The notes under the pieces are model-generated. The model was not told the origin of the DNA. It saw only the letters and a list, made by a program, of their open reading frames with translations, and did no database searches. A stretch of 64,000 nucleotides of DNA from Monocercomonoides exilis (lineage: Eukaryota > Preaxostyla > Oxymonadida > Polymastigidae). The position numbers and the translations under genes are program-made. Positions within the stretch are counted from its first letter, which is position 1. Every line of letters starts with the position of its first letter. Location: contig LSRY02000045.1 of NCBI GenBank assembly GCA_001643675.2, positions 1-64,000 of the forward strand. The letters are read 5' to 3'. Shown here piece by piece: positions 1-11,608 of this stretch.

Positions 1-359
1 AGAAAGAAAGAGATGAAGAAGAAGCAAGCGGAAGTGAAAAAGAACCAATCTCACAAGTTAGAAAATTATGATCGCAGTTTGAATGCATCTGAATGGATAT
101 GAAATTGAGTTGTTTGCACGACTGGATGGTTGACAAGAAAAAGGGGAAATCTGAATAGTCAATTTTGCAACTCAACAACCTTGCCAATTCTTGTTGTTAA
201 TATGCCGAGCAGAAAAGAAATTGATTTCTAACTATATGGCTGCTGTCTGGTGCTCGTGATGAGCATGAGATAATTAGAGGGAGAAAACATCGACAATGCT
301 CTGTTCATCATTCAGCACCTGGATTGCATGACTTGTTAATCACTTGAATAAATTATATT

Positions 360-1090
360 TTGTTGAAAAGTGAAAGAAAAAGAATAACAATGCCAAATCT
401 TGTTTTGGTCATGTCACAAAATTGTTGCACTTTTGATCATGTGCTTTATTCTTCTCATATTGGTGTCATCTTTCAATATTATTGTGAAGTTCAAAGCACA
501 TACAAATGGATTATTTTCATTTATCAAAATTCGCTTTTTCACTTGTGCATCATCTTCGCTTTCCATGTTTTCAAACGTTTTTCTTCTTCTTCGTATTCGC
601 CAATACTGATCTGGGAAATTGGATCAACATCCTCAACATCCCAAAGAGACAAAACAAGATGATTCTCTTGTGTTTGAAAGGCATTTGTCTTCACCTGATA
701 TCTCTCTTTTCTGCCATTCTATCATCATCTTCTTCTTCTGTTTCTATTTGTTATCTTCATCAACATTGTTGGGAAGAGCCCATCTGATCCCAAGAAAATA
801 TATCAATGAGAATGAGCAGGATTGTTTTTTATCATTCCTTTTTGTTAATGAAAGGAAATATCACAAAGCTCTTTATGAATTGGAGTCATCAAGGCCAATC
901 ACGTGAGCACTTTGGCGATCATCAGGGTTGTGAGTCCATGGAAAGGTATGGAAAGAAGAGAGAATGCAAAAGGCGAGAAATGAGAAGAGGAATTATTAAG
1001 AATCTGTTTGTGAATGAAGCCTTGCATGAAGCAGAAGGAAAGACAGGATGGATTTTTTTGAGAGGGATTGTCAAAGAAGTTCTTTGAACT
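360..1090 (+). other. Outer left arm, worn sequence, no clear gene
   Basis: Both strands carry short open stretches and both are matched in the right arm (about 17190-17965, reversed). One plus frame (about 400-609) contains a run of some 20 hydrophobic residues that could be a membrane segment; the minus frame 899-1237 is also open. The two arms differ here by substitutions and indels that break these frames differently, so none looks maintained. I cannot assign a product. Confidence 0.3.
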
Positions 1091-1859
1091 GAACAAGGAT
1101 CGAATTGACAGTTGGTGTGCCTGAGTGGATTTTGAGCAGGATACACATTCTTTAGCCTTCTCATAAGTCTTAATGCAATTATGTTCCATTTGGAATGAGA
1201 GATGGTTTTGAATATATTTGAGGATATGGTGAGACACTTTTCCTGATAGAAATGGTGGAACCAGTTCTTGCAGTTTGTTTTATTCGACAAAAGACATCTG
1301 GCAAAACGGGAAGGATGCATTTGTGGAGAATGGGAAAACAGGAGAGTTTTGAGGGGATGGAGGAATGAGATGTCTCGTCCAGAACGAGTTGGGAGAAGGG
1401 AGCAGAGGGAAATGAAGGTGAAAGAGCAAGGAGGAATGGCGGATGAAACTCAGTTTGTGAGGGGAGGAGAAAGAAGGGTCAGTTGATTTATTAATCATTT
1501 TTTATATGAGTTGTTGTTTGTCTTGTGGTGTGGCTGCTCATCATTGATAACCTTGGGAAATGTGTGTGGAGAAGGTTGTGTTGCCTTTGGCATTCCCTTT
1601 TGATATTTGTGTTTTTGGGGAATGTGTGTCTGTGAATGAGCAAAAAGAGGGAATGATGTTGTTGGGAGTGATAGAGATGTGTCTGCTTTGCAATGAGGAA
1701 GAGGAAGAGGAAGAGGAAGGTGATGGAAGGGGCAGTTGGCAGTCTGCTTGAGGGGTCTTTTAAAGGGAGAATGAAAGAAGAAAAGCAGAGAGAGGCAGGG
1801 GATTGAGATGGAATGGAAAGGAAAGGAAGGAGGAAGAAGGAAGAAGAAATGTGAAGAGA

Positions 1860-2275
1860 AAGATGTTGTGGCTGGGCAAATGAAATGGGGTGAGGAGTGT
1901 TTGTGGGTGTGATGATTCCACGCTCAGCAAGGTTGTTGGCAATGTTGATGGTTGTGATGGATGCTGTGTGTTTTGGAGCAGAAAAGTTGGGGAAAGCAGA
2001 CAGAAGAAATGGGAGAGGATGGTGAGTGGCAGGCAGTTGGAGGGGGTGAGGATGAAGCGGAGGAAAGGATGCTGGATGGGCATATGGCTGATGGAGCAGA
2101 TGTGTTTGTTGAGAGGGGTTGAGGGGCAGTTGTGTTTTTGGAAGGGAGAGGAAAGAAGAGGGAGATGGAGAACATATGGAGGGTGTGGAGCTTGTTGGAA
2201 CAAGAGAAGGAAGATGAAGGATAGGATTGCATTTGAATTGTGATAAGCATGAAGGGATTGGAAATATCCTTGAAA
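1860..2275 (+). pseudogene. Gene remnant in left arm, frameshifted
   Basis: A coding-looking plus frame runs from about 1890. It has Cys/Gly/Asp-rich and then Glu/Lys/Arg-rich composition and is matched in reverse at about 16015-16400. In the right arm the frame runs straight through the GRQLLEGGEDEAEE stretch. In the left arm bases are missing at about 2035-2045, so the frame shifts. Downstream the frame is interrupted by TGA, TAG and TGA at places where Arg or Gln would read naturally. No domain was recognised. Confidence 0.4.
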
Positions 2276-2889
2276 ATTCACAAAAAAATATTGTAATTTT
2301 TCAGAGGGATTTCAAACACTTTATTCTCTGTTTTGTTCTCATTCACATCGTTGATTTCTTTTCGCTCAGTTCCACTCAAAACATATTTTTATCTGTCTGT
2401 TTGTGTGGCATTCCCTGTGGAAAAAAAAATATAAGGGAATCAACACACATGATTGTCTTTGGAAAGGAGCCAGCGCAAATGAATTCTTTAGAAATGGCTG
2501 AGAAATTGGATTTGGAGGAGTCTGGACACACAGAAACCAGGGGAATGGCATTTTTCTTTTTTATAAATAATAATAAAAATATATTTACAATTACAAAAAA
2601 ATATTTTTCTCAAATAGAATAAGGAATTGGTTTATGCAATCAGATCAAATGAAAACAGAAAAAGCGGAAAGCGTGTTGAGAGAAGTTTTGCAACTTGGAG
2701 TGGACACGGCGCATGGCACCCTCTGAGGGGTGCAACTCGATCCTTGAGGTGGTACTGGTGATGAGCCTCTGGGCTGACTGGGAAATGGGGCAGCGATTTA
2801 TCGGCCAGATGGCTGTGCCTGTGCATGGAGCATGTTTGCGATGCCTCTTTCTATGTGCTGTGCTGGAAATGTGTTGTGAGTTGGCGGTA

Positions 2890-3360
2890 TGAGTGGGCTT
2901 GTGGGGCAGCTTGGTGTCGGTGGGTGGCGTTGTTTCTTTTCAGAATGTTATCTTTTCAGCCAGGGTGGTGGAGGTGTGCCATTTTGTTTGCCTCTCGAGG
3001 GAGCTGTTGATGTGTTGCACCTTTTTTGTGTCTTTTTTTCCGTATTTTATTTCTCAGCAGGGCGCAGCTGGGGATGTTTTGCAACAGAAGAATTTTTCGA
3101 TGATCGGGGTTCCTGTGTGGGCCAAAACGGCGGGGGATGCGATAGGAGCAATGAAAACTGCGATTGGGAGGGGTGCAGTGTGGTGACGAGGGATGCAGCA
3201 AAATTTTGTTTTTTCATCTCAACGGCAGTTCTGGCGGCTGTGGCAGCGCCAGCGCAAATACGGATGATTTTATTGGATGCTCTCCTTCAGATCTGGGATT
3301 TGCCGTTATTTCAGCCAGCAAAAATATTTCGACTCCAACTGCCCACTCGACACACTGAAC
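2890..3360 (+). pseudogene. Cys/Gly-rich coding remnant, left arm
   Basis: This is a GC-richer block whose plus strand reads as a Cys-rich protein piece (for example GQNGGGCDRSNENCDWEGC). It then continues in another frame as NGSSGGCGSASANTDDFIGC to a TGA at about 3358. The switch of frame falls at a run of six T near 3209. The block lies tail-to-tail against the beta-helix remnant on the minus strand. The right arm carries the same sequence and, by coordinates, the same frameshift (14908-15379). I do not recognise the family; it could be a fragment of a secreted Cys-rich protein. Confidence 0.35.
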
Positions 3361-4755
3361 AGCGTCGTTGAAATCGAAGAAAGAGAATTCGTCCCAATCA
3401 CACTCACTGTCTTCCCTCTCCCAACAACAGAAATCTTCTTTTCCCCAACACTGATCGTCGCCCCTTCGCTCACATGCCTCCCACCCAGCAACGTGATTGT
3501 GGAGCTCAGCTGCGCCATGCTCGACCCCACTGCATGCCCCACTGTCTTGCAAGGTGCTGCCTCACTCATCCCACACAGATTGTTTGCGTCATCTCCACTC
3601 ACTCCAACATAAATCGTTTTGTCCTTCAGCCAATCCTTCTTTTCTGTATGCTGATACACCCAATTGTTTCCGTTATAATATTGGTAGTACACTCTCGTAT
3701 CATTGCTATTCGTTGTGTACGATTCGTAGAATGGGTTAGCCGATGAAAAAAGATTGTTTCCATCATAAAAATGCACATCATGGCCATATGGAGTGGAATT
3801 ACTGCAACTGCAATCATGGAAGAAGAAGAAATAGCAATAAATGTTGTTGCTTGGAGCTATTTGTTGGTTTGGATCAAATCTCATTCCTCCGCCATATGAT
3901 AATGCGCTGCACGAAATAAACTGGAGGCTCCTCATTTTGAATGCAGCTGGAACATTGAAACAGCACATCCCTCCGCCACTAGTGCTTGAAAGTGAGCACG
4001 AAGTGAATAAACATTCAAACACACAAGCACTCTCCCCTTTGTCGTTTTCTGTTCCAATACAGGAAGATCCAGAAACATTAAAAGTTTGAAGATAAAGGCC
4101 TCCTCCATAACCACTTGCTTTGCATTTCTGAAATTCGCACCCACTGATCCTGACGCATGACGAAATCGAATAAATGTCAATTCCTCCGCCTTCGTAGTTC
4201 TGAGCTGTGCAAGCGTTGAACGAAGTATTCTCGACCGTAATGGAACATATTTCATATGCTGTTATTGCTCCTCCGCCATAATACGCGTAGCAGTCGTTGA
4301 ACGAGCAATGTTTTACAGAAAGTGTTCCCGATGAAAGACCGTATATATTGATTGCCCCTCCATTTGAAGCTCTGTCTTCATATTCATCATTTTCTCCAGT
4401 AGTTTTTGAGCCATTCCACACACACCAAGTGAACGAATTCGCCCCATCATCTGATATCTGCTGTCTCGCTGGTTTCGATGGATTCCCCTCACTCCCGCTG
4501 ACTGCAACATTCTGAGAGCGATAGCATCCGACAAATGAGGTGTTCGAGGCAGCCGAGGAAGATGAAGGGTTGTTAAGCAAAGGCAGAAGATTTTATAAAA
4601 GGAAATTGACTGAAGATGAAGAATCTTATTGCTTATCTGAGACGTTAGAAAAGACAAAAAGAGAGCGTGACGCAAGGGATATGACGAGCAATGGAAGAAT
4701 GGGGCTGAAGAAATGCAAAAAGAAGAGAAATGCGACTTTTCCTTCGAAAGCACTT
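3306..4755 (-). pseudogene. Beta-helix surface-protein pseudogene, left copy
   Basis: The open stretch 3306-4580 encodes 424 residues of parallel beta-helix repeats: short units with GGG(A/I/M), CxF and N-x-C spacing such as SGGGMCCFNV and ALSYGGGMRFD. These are followed by the family's module signature DDANNLCGMSEAAPCKTVGHA. The frame begins with TTG rather than ATG, and a TAA lies just upstream. A piece homologous to the N-terminal side of the paralogue at 20597 (SSFCISSAPF-like, up to about 4755) is present but in another frame, after a deletion. The 3' end breaks off at SSGQLE, where the paralogue continues. No signal peptide, membrane helix or kinase-like tail remains. The right arm carries the same lesions, so they predate the arm duplication or were spread by gene conversion. 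Confidence 0.82.
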
Positions 4756-4789
4756 TCTCCTCTCTTTTATTTTTATCATTGCTGTTGAA

Positions 4790-6530
4790 AGGATTGTCAT
4801 TTTTGTCAAGATTTTATTGTTGAAAAAAATAATAAGACAGTTGGTTCAATTGAAAGGCATTGTCAGCACTTGTCAAATAATTTTTTTAATTCAAAGAGAA
4901 ATTGAGAGTTTCAAAAGCTAAATGCCAACGGCCAAAATGCGCATAAACTTTTCTTGAAAGACTCGTTTTGGAATCAAATTTATTGTTTTGCTTTTATTTT
5001 ATTTATTGAATATGAAAGTGAATGATATGATGATGTTTTCAAATGGGACGAAATTTTTTGCTTTATGAATTTTGTTCCACTCATTTCTTTCAAAGATTTT
5101 TCTCCACTTTTTTATATTTCTCATTCAATAGAGCACAGTAATGTCAGTTTTATGATTATACGATTGCAAAAAATTTTGGAACAAATCATTGAATTTTTCA
5201 TAAATGTAAGAATTCTGTCCCAAATGGTGAAAATTCTATTTTGTTCTTTTCTTTTTGTTTTTATCCAAATATTTGAAATAAGTATTGATTGAATGTTTGC
5301 AGCAAATCGAAATGAATAATTTTCATTGATTCGTTTCATTTTCACTTGATATTTTTTAAAAATACATTTATTTATAAAAATTTATTATTATTTTATATTC
5401 AATATTTCCATAAAAAAATCATAACTTTGAACAAATTTGTCTTTTGCTTTTATTTATTTTCGAAAAAGATAGTTATTTAAATAGCAACAGAACGTTTGTA
5501 ACACTTGGCCAGAATATCATTTCTTCAAACAAATCTTTTTTCACAATATTCAAACACTCATAAGTTCGCAGATGAGCCTTTTCACCGTTTATTATTCAGA
5601 AGAAATACAAATGAATTATTTTCATTAAAAAATGTTCTTATAACATTCGGTTTGTCGAATGAATGTTTCAAACAAAATAGGATTCGATATTCAATTTCTT
5701 TTCTCTTAAAATCAAAGATAATTTGAAATTTGATTTTCTCGTAAATTAGCAGATTCTTTTTTTCAACAAAATTCTCTTGACCCTTCACATGATAAAACTG
5801 TTATTGTCCATGTTGATGATATATTTATTCAGAATTGATTTCTCACCTCTTATCTTATCTTGTCTTGTCTTGTCTTGTTTATTTATTCAGTAATTTGATA
5901 GTCAAAAATCCAGTCTCATTCAAATAATCATTTATCATTGTTTTCATTATCGTTTGTTGATTTGAGATTTGGGTGATTCCTTTGTGGCATCACACTATTT
6001 CTATCATAAGAATTCATTTCGATAAATCAATTTGAAGATCATGAAGATGAAACCAAGCAGAACTATTGATGAGTTTCTATTTGTTTTCAGATTGTTGTCT
6101 TTCAGTTATTTTCAATGATTCAATAATTGATGATTTCAATCCACTGAACAATTCATTGCAATCTGTTTGACCCAATGATCGAATGTTGGTTATTATTGGA
6201 GAACAGAATTATCATTTTTGATTTCAAAAACACTCACCCATTTTCAAGAGTTAATCTCAAAATCCAATTCATTTTGACATTTGTTTTGAAATTTGAGGTT
6301 GTTCACGGACCATTTTTCATTTTTTTTTGTACAATGATTCAACAATTTATTTATCTTTTTGAATGAACTGAAACATCTTTTTCGAAAAAATGAAAAATTC
6401 TTTTAAATATTTTCTTGAAGGATCATTTGGAATTATATTAAAATCATCTTAATTGATCACTTGTTTTTTTGGAGTATTTTTTTTTCGAGTTTTTATTGTT
6501 TATTATCACTCAAATACAATGAAACACATA
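4790..6530. other. AT-rich arm segment without supported gene
   Basis: AT-rich sequence containing several short open frames. The best is 5582-5788 (minus; matched at 12475-12681 plus), a 68-residue Lys/Phe/Asn-rich frame without an ATG start. A (TTATC)2(TTGTC)4-like pentamer run lies at about 5848-5880. The inner end from about 6245 diverges between the arms. I see no convincing gene. Confidence 0.5.
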
Positions 6531-6540
6531 GGCCTTTGCG

Positions 6541-8470
6541 ACAGACCGACTTTTTTCTCTGCTCGACAAGTCGACCGACAAGACAGTCACAAATATTTCT
6601 ATTTTATTTTATTCGAAAAATATATTTTTATATAACTTTTTTGAATTATATTCTGCTCGTTTTTTCAAAAATATATTTCTTATTGCATTTGATAATTAAC
6701 AACATTATTTAATATTTCATTTTTTTCGAATAATTACAAAAATTGCATTTTTAATGGGTTATCGACAGATCTTTGTCGAGATCAGTCTGTCGAAAGATCA
6801 GTCGGTAGAAAGATCAGTCGGTCGAGATCACTTTGTCGAATGCATCTTCTTTTGAAAATGTCACTTCATTTCAGAAACAGACAATGATATCTTTTAATTT
6901 ATAATATCATTTAATGATTGGAAAATTTAAAGAATTTTACGTAAATGAAGAGATTGTCTGTTTTGCATATATTATTATTAGTCCAAAATCACATTTCGTT
7001 AAACACTTTATCTGCTTTCAGATATATGCGTTGTTGATGTTATTATTTTTGAAAATAGTTTAAGAAAATATTCCATAGGGCTGTAATTTTATCTTGACCT
7101 TTTTTCTTTATCTTGACAATTTTCTTTTTGTTATGCTTTCAGCTATACACAAGCTTGTGATAAATAAAAAATAACCAGAAATGTTTGAAATGTTTTTATT
7201 TCCTTATTCTGTATTTTTTTCAATATTTCTTTTTTTAAATAAGATCGAGGATTATAATAATTTTATGTTCTGATCAATTACTTGCTGCTTTTCCAGCGAA
7301 TATTTTTTATCGGAAGTTTTAAGTTTTCATATCATAATACATCGTTTATTTTTATAAGTTGAACTTGTTTTAAACTTTCTCAACTTGTTTTTTAACACTT
7401 TTTCTCATTTCACACATTTTTTCAAAAACACGATTTAAAGGACAAATATGAATTTGTTTTGTAATTTATTGAAATGATAAATAAACATTATTATAATAAA
7501 AGATTCTTGTTTATTTAAATGATAAATTATTTGTATATGTTTGGTAATTTGAAACACAAAAATGATATACACATGCTTTTCAGTTCAAATTCTTGAAAAG
7601 TTCCTTTTCATTTCAATGCTTAATGCAAATAAACAATAAATAAGATTTTGAATATTTTTTCATTTAAATAAAATTTGACACAAACACTTGTTTATTAAAA
7701 AAATCGTGTTTTAAGCAAAAACAGTGAAATGAGAAAAAAAGGTCAAAAATTAAATTGAAAAAGTTAAAAACAAGTCAAAATAATAATATAGGAGTGAAGA
7801 ATTGTGATGCTATTGCTTAAAACGTTCAGTATGAAATATTCGTTTCACAGCCAGCAAGTCTTTGATCTGGGTCCTAAAATAAAAAAATTTAAAATATTAT
7901 TTGGTACATAAAAATATCAATTTTTTTCTACAGAATTCTGAAAATCATAAATATCAAGAAGTCTATTAATTTTGTTTTTGTTTTAAGCCTTTTCATAAAT
8001 CAAAAAAGCAAAAAATAAGTTTTAAAAAATAGGGTTGAGATAATAAATTGAGGTCAAGATAAAATATGCACCCTAATAATAAAATATATCAGTTTTGAAA
8101 ATAAACATTTAAATTTTGAAAACAAAAGGTTGACATGCGTAATAGGTTTGATGAAGTTCATTTTTTTTATAATTAAATACTATTAATAAAGAAAGAAGTT
8201 TGACAGAGTTGTTTGTGATACTGAAGGAAATTTGAAATTATTCGTGAAATTGTGTGCACAATAATTGCTATTTCAAGATGAAATATGAAACATTCAAAAT
8301 GATATCAAAGGAATGAGGGATACTTATGAGAAGAACAGAATTCAATCATAACTAAATAAAAATGAAAAGATAAAAAAGATACGAAAGATTTTTGAAGGAA
8401 AAAAGCTTACGTTTTCAAAAAAAGAAAGAAAAGAAGAAAATGTTGTATTGAAAATTTATATCATTGAAAT
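6541..8470. other. AT-rich left half of palindrome spacer
   Basis: Sequence present only once, between the arms. It is very AT-rich, with no open frame above 83 codons and none that looks coding. The only structured part is the short repeat at about 6765-6838, listed separately. Nothing else can be supported. Confidence 0.6.
6765..6838. repeat. Short tandem repeat with GTCGA/GATCAGTC words
   Basis: Four to five imperfect copies of a unit of about 16-17 bases built on GATCAGTCGGTCGAAA lie in tandem. Related words (GACCGAC, CTCGACA, GTCGACCGAC) flank the inner ends of both arms at 6541-6585 and at 11603-11660. The same vocabulary at both edges of the spacer suggests these words belong to the boundary of an inserted or rearranged segment. 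Function unknown. Confidence 0.6.
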
Positions 8471-8473
8471 CAT

Positions 8474-8845
8474 TTGATAGACAACCAGGAAGTCCACACA
8501 CTTACGCTTCAAGAGGTTTTCAGGGTAGAGGAAGGTGAACTCAGGCTAATGATAGCGTCATCGCAAAACAAATATCGCTGTTTTGCATTGGCCATTTCAC
8601 GAGCGCATAGCAAGGGATTCATGCACATAGATGCAAAGCCTAACAATACATTGACTCTGCCTGCGAAAATTTGCCCAACGTTGTCTCATTTAGCTTTGTT
8701 TGAACAATGTTCTTCTTCTTTTTCTTTTCATTCATCGATTTACCCCGGATTTATACGAGCAAAGTTTGGAACTGAGATTTTCATAGTCGGTTTTCTACAC
8801 AATTTCGATCTGATATGTCTGCCACAATGGGAGCAGAGATCCTAG
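8474..8845 (+). pseudogene. Possible protein-kinase remnant in spacer
   Basis: The 123-codon frame contains ISRAHSKGFMHIDAKPNN at residues 41-58. This fits the kinase catalytic loop H-x-D-x-K-P-x-N with the usual upstream A-H-x-K-G. About ten residues later comes KICPTLSHLA, which resembles a damaged K-I-x-D-F-G-L-S segment in which the DFG is lost. No glycine loop, VAIK lysine or APE motif is visible, and the frame has no reliable start. A chance match cannot be excluded. It lies at the head of the coding-looking stretch 8990-10770 on the same strand. Confidence 0.35.
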
Positions 8846-8989
8846 CTCCTCACTCGTCATCTTGGTTCTTTCGATTCGTGGAATCAATGCTGGATTATAC
8901 GATATTGCAAAATGCATTCTTCTATGCGTAGAAATGAATATCATTTGAGCTGAAAACTGGAAGTGTTTAGAACCGAAGAATTCAAATAT

Positions 8990-9428
8990 AAAGATGCAAA
9001 GGCTGATTCAGGAGTCCAAGGGTGTGCTGCCAAACTGGCTGAGAAGCAAAGGCAATGAACAATGGATAAAAAGATGCATTAATGAATATGGAAAGCTCCT
9101 GGAGCATTTCTTCGATAAACTCATGCTCGCAAAGTCCATATTGACGATTGCCTATTCGTAGCCTTCGCAGATTATTCACGAGATGCTGTTTGACGCTGCG
9201 ATTCATTCTCTTCTTTCTGCAGTATCTGAGGCGATTGCAACTTATTCGTTATTGCAGCCAACAAGAGAAAACAAACTGTTGCTGAGTGAAGTGGAGTAAT
9301 TCATCGATTGTTGACTGACGTTCAACATATAGAAGGATATGGTAACAGAAGTGTCAGAATTCCGCTCGTTTCTGAGTCAAATAACATCTCAACAGAAACT
9401 CGAAGGCGGATATAATAAATACTGATTC
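8990..9428 (+). pseudogene. Coding relic in spacer, five stops in one frame
   Basis: The plus frame from about 8990 reads as an ordinary helical protein (for example MQRLIQESKGVLPNWLRSKG, then MLFDAAIHSLLSAVSEAIA). It stays in one frame to about 9425 but is cut by TAG at 9159-9161 and then by TAA, TGA, TAG and TGA. At the TAR positions Gln would read naturally. No frameshift is needed over about 140 codons. I do not recognise the protein. The conserved look and the kind of stops match the other remnants in this window. Confidence 0.5.
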
Positions 9429-9518
9429 TGAATCGAAATCTTCATCTTCATCTTCTTCTTTCCTAATTCAAATCAGCTCACATTTTCATGTTAATGTCTA
9501 TCCAAACGAATAAAATTA

Positions 9519-10044
9519 ATGATACATGTTCATTCTTTAGCCATTTGTACTATTATCGAAATGGAAGAGATACAGCGTTTGAACAAAACATCTGACGAAT
9601 TTAATGTGAAGTCAACTTCAATCAACACTCTTGAAGTGGTTGTGTTTTATAAAAACATAGCAAGCAAAAAAGATAGAAAAGCTAATGAGTCAAAAGATGG
9701 CGATGGAATTATTGATGAGAACAGCAGATTTATCTGTATAAATTATATAAAAACATCTTATTCAAGAAATAGCTGAAGATGGAAAAAAAGATGAATTTAT
9801 ATGGAGAAAGAAAAAGAAAAGAAGAAAGAGAAAGAGAGAAAGAGAAAGAAAGAATGAGTATATAAAAACAGATGGATTTGGAAATTCAAGAATTTTTGTG
9901 GATACTGAACGGAGAAGGAGGAGCGGAAGAAAATGAGATATACGAAGAGAAAGAAGTTCCAAAGACTGTGCAAGTGATTCATTTCTCAGCGGGAAAGGCC
10001 AAGAACATTCTTCAGTATGAAAAGATCAAAAAGGCAGAAAAATA
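9519..10044 (+). pseudogene. Coding relic in spacer, continuation
   Basis: Two coding-looking plus frames lie end to end. 9519-9776 is Lys/Asp/Glu/Asn-rich, with TSINTLEVVVFYKNIASKKD. From about 9790 to 10044 a second frame contains a Lys/Glu/Arg tract, one TAA after RMSI, then MDLEIQEFLWILNG and VPKTVQVIHFSAGKAK before a terminal TAA. A frame change is required between them near 9776-9790. They probably belong with the relic just upstream, but exon structure cannot be proven. Confidence 0.45.
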
Positions 10045-10151
10045 AAATTTCCAACCTGACGAACTCAATTCTCTTTATTTGATAAATGGAATATTTTCGA
10101 TTTTTGAAACATCCTGGACAGTTGTTGTTTTGTCACTTCTGACAAACAAAA

Positions 10152-10770
10152 TTGAATTTCCAAAACATTCAAAATGATACATGCTTTATTTGCTTCATCT
10201 TCTGTACTTTCATCCGCACCATTGAAATGTGGCTCGCTTCCATCTTCTCAGCATTCAAAACAAATAAAGATCAAGTGAATACAAGCACATTCCAATCTGT
10301 ATTCGAAAGAGAATCAAGATGCTTCGCAACATGCTTTTTTCCGCACTCATTTTTCTCTCAAAACACCATTTTCACGTTCTTAATAAAAGGCCAAAAAAGA
10401 TTTTGCTTTGCTATCCAGTTACAGATGCTGACAGGCATTGGAACTCGACTGAAGGAAAAAGGAGGATATATTGTTCTGTTCGAGATGCATTTTTTCCCAT
10501 GCAGCAGAGAAGGTAACCTGGCTAAAGAATTGTCTCAATTGGAAACACGAATTGGAAGGACAAACAGAACATCAGCTTCTCGAAACAGCATTTAGTGTTA
10601 ATATTCTTTTCTCAATTCAAGTGATACCAATGCTCCGCTTTCTCCTCGCTCTTATGAACGCTCATCTCTCCCATCCTCAGATGAATCATTGAATCTGATA
10701 CCTTCATTTCCATTCACAGTGCTCCATCTCTCACACAATTTTTTCTTTTGCTGACTATTTGCACAGGAAA
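10152..10770 (+). pseudogene. Possible further spacer relic, weakly coding
   Basis: The 147-codon frame 10152-10595 is followed by a different frame, about 10610-10770, that is Ser/Pro-rich (SSDTNAPLSPRSYERSSLPS). Both have plausible composition but no recognisable domain and no start codon of note. They may be the 3' part of the relic beginning at 8990, or chance. Confidence 0.25.
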
Positions 10771-11555
10771 TGGAAATATAACGTAATATGAAACAATTGA
10801 GCCGCTTTGAACAATTCCACTATTCTCAAAAGACCGCAGGAATCCTGTTCTGATTTTCTCCTTGCGAACGGAACCCGTTTCAATTTACATCTTTTGTTCC
10901 TTCGTTTTTTTTAAACAAGGACAAATTGTTGAAGCAAGAACTTCCGTTTATTGTTCCAACATTCTTTCTTGCAACTTATAAAAATCCAACGATAATGCAT
11001 TCCACATGTTCTTCCTATTTTTAAAAACAACAGCTTAACATCAATCCAACAACAGCCGCTCAAAATCAGATTTCCTCTATCGTTCACATATTTAGTTTCA
11101 TTGTTGGCCTCTTGCTTCAGTCGATTTAAAGTGGAAAAGATAGGTCATTAAATGATGCTGAAGGACAAAAAAAGACTTCATGAAATGAATATTGACAACA
11201 CAGCTTTATTTTGCTTGTTTTACATATTTTTGAAAATTCCAGCTGAATCTGAAAGTTATTTAAAATCAAATTATTGTTTTTGCATTTGATAATAATATTT
11301 GTCTTGTGTTTGAATGTGATTTTTATGAGTTATTGCAATACCTTGCACTGATAATATCTGTATTTTTTAACTGAATTAATAAGTATTTTGAGATTATTTG
11401 ATTGCATTTCACTGAAAAATGAGTTCTTGAAAAATCAAAACTTAACTTCTTGCGCATGAAATGTGTGTTAAAATAATTTGCAAAAGAAAAATTTTGCAAC
11501 TTCAAAAGTTAAAAGCGAAAACTGTTAAAAATACATTTCAAATAGCTAATTTCAG
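10771..11555. other. AT-rich right half of palindrome spacer
   Basis: AT-rich sequence with only short frames on both strands. I see no gene, RNA or repeat apart from the adjoining A run at 11556. Confidence 0.5.

Positions 11556-11603
<48 letters not shown>
11556..11603. repeat. Poly-A run of 48 bases at spacer edge
   Basis: An uninterrupted run of A from 11556 to 11603. It is followed at once by CTCTCGACACAGG, a run of T, then CGACCGACACAATTCGC, and within about 60 bases by the start of the right arm (TGTCGCAAAGGCCT). A long A run at a junction can be a trace of retroposition or simply an expanded homopolymer. No target duplication could be identified. Confidence 0.9.

Positions 11604-11608
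<5 letters not shown>

Larger units (their letters stand above)
1..6540. repeat. Left arm of an 18-kb inverted repeat
   Basis: Read backwards, this stretch matches about 11655-18270. Landmarks: the same broken beta-helix gene at 3306-4580 and 13688-14962, the same GC-richer block at 2640-3360 and 14930-15640, and the same (TTATC)/(TTGTC) pentamer run near 5850-5880 and 12386-12415. Between about 2600 and 6245 the match is almost perfect, with only a few small indels (coordinate sums drift from 18268 to 18263). Outside this core, towards the window start and towards the spacer, it becomes clearly imperfect. The arm ends at the shared word AGGCCTTTGCGACA near 6531-6545. Homology still seems to continue, weakly, up to base 1, so the arm probably extends beyond the window. 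Confidence 0.93.

Noticed and set aside
5582-5788. 68-codon frame repeated in both arms (also 12475-12681)
   Set aside because: It has no ATG start and an AT-driven composition; its preservation follows from near-identity of the arm core, not from evident selection.
6765-6838. Possible CRISPR array
   Set aside because: Units are about 17 bases, contiguous and imperfect, with no spacers of constant length; this is a eukaryotic-type short tandem repeat.
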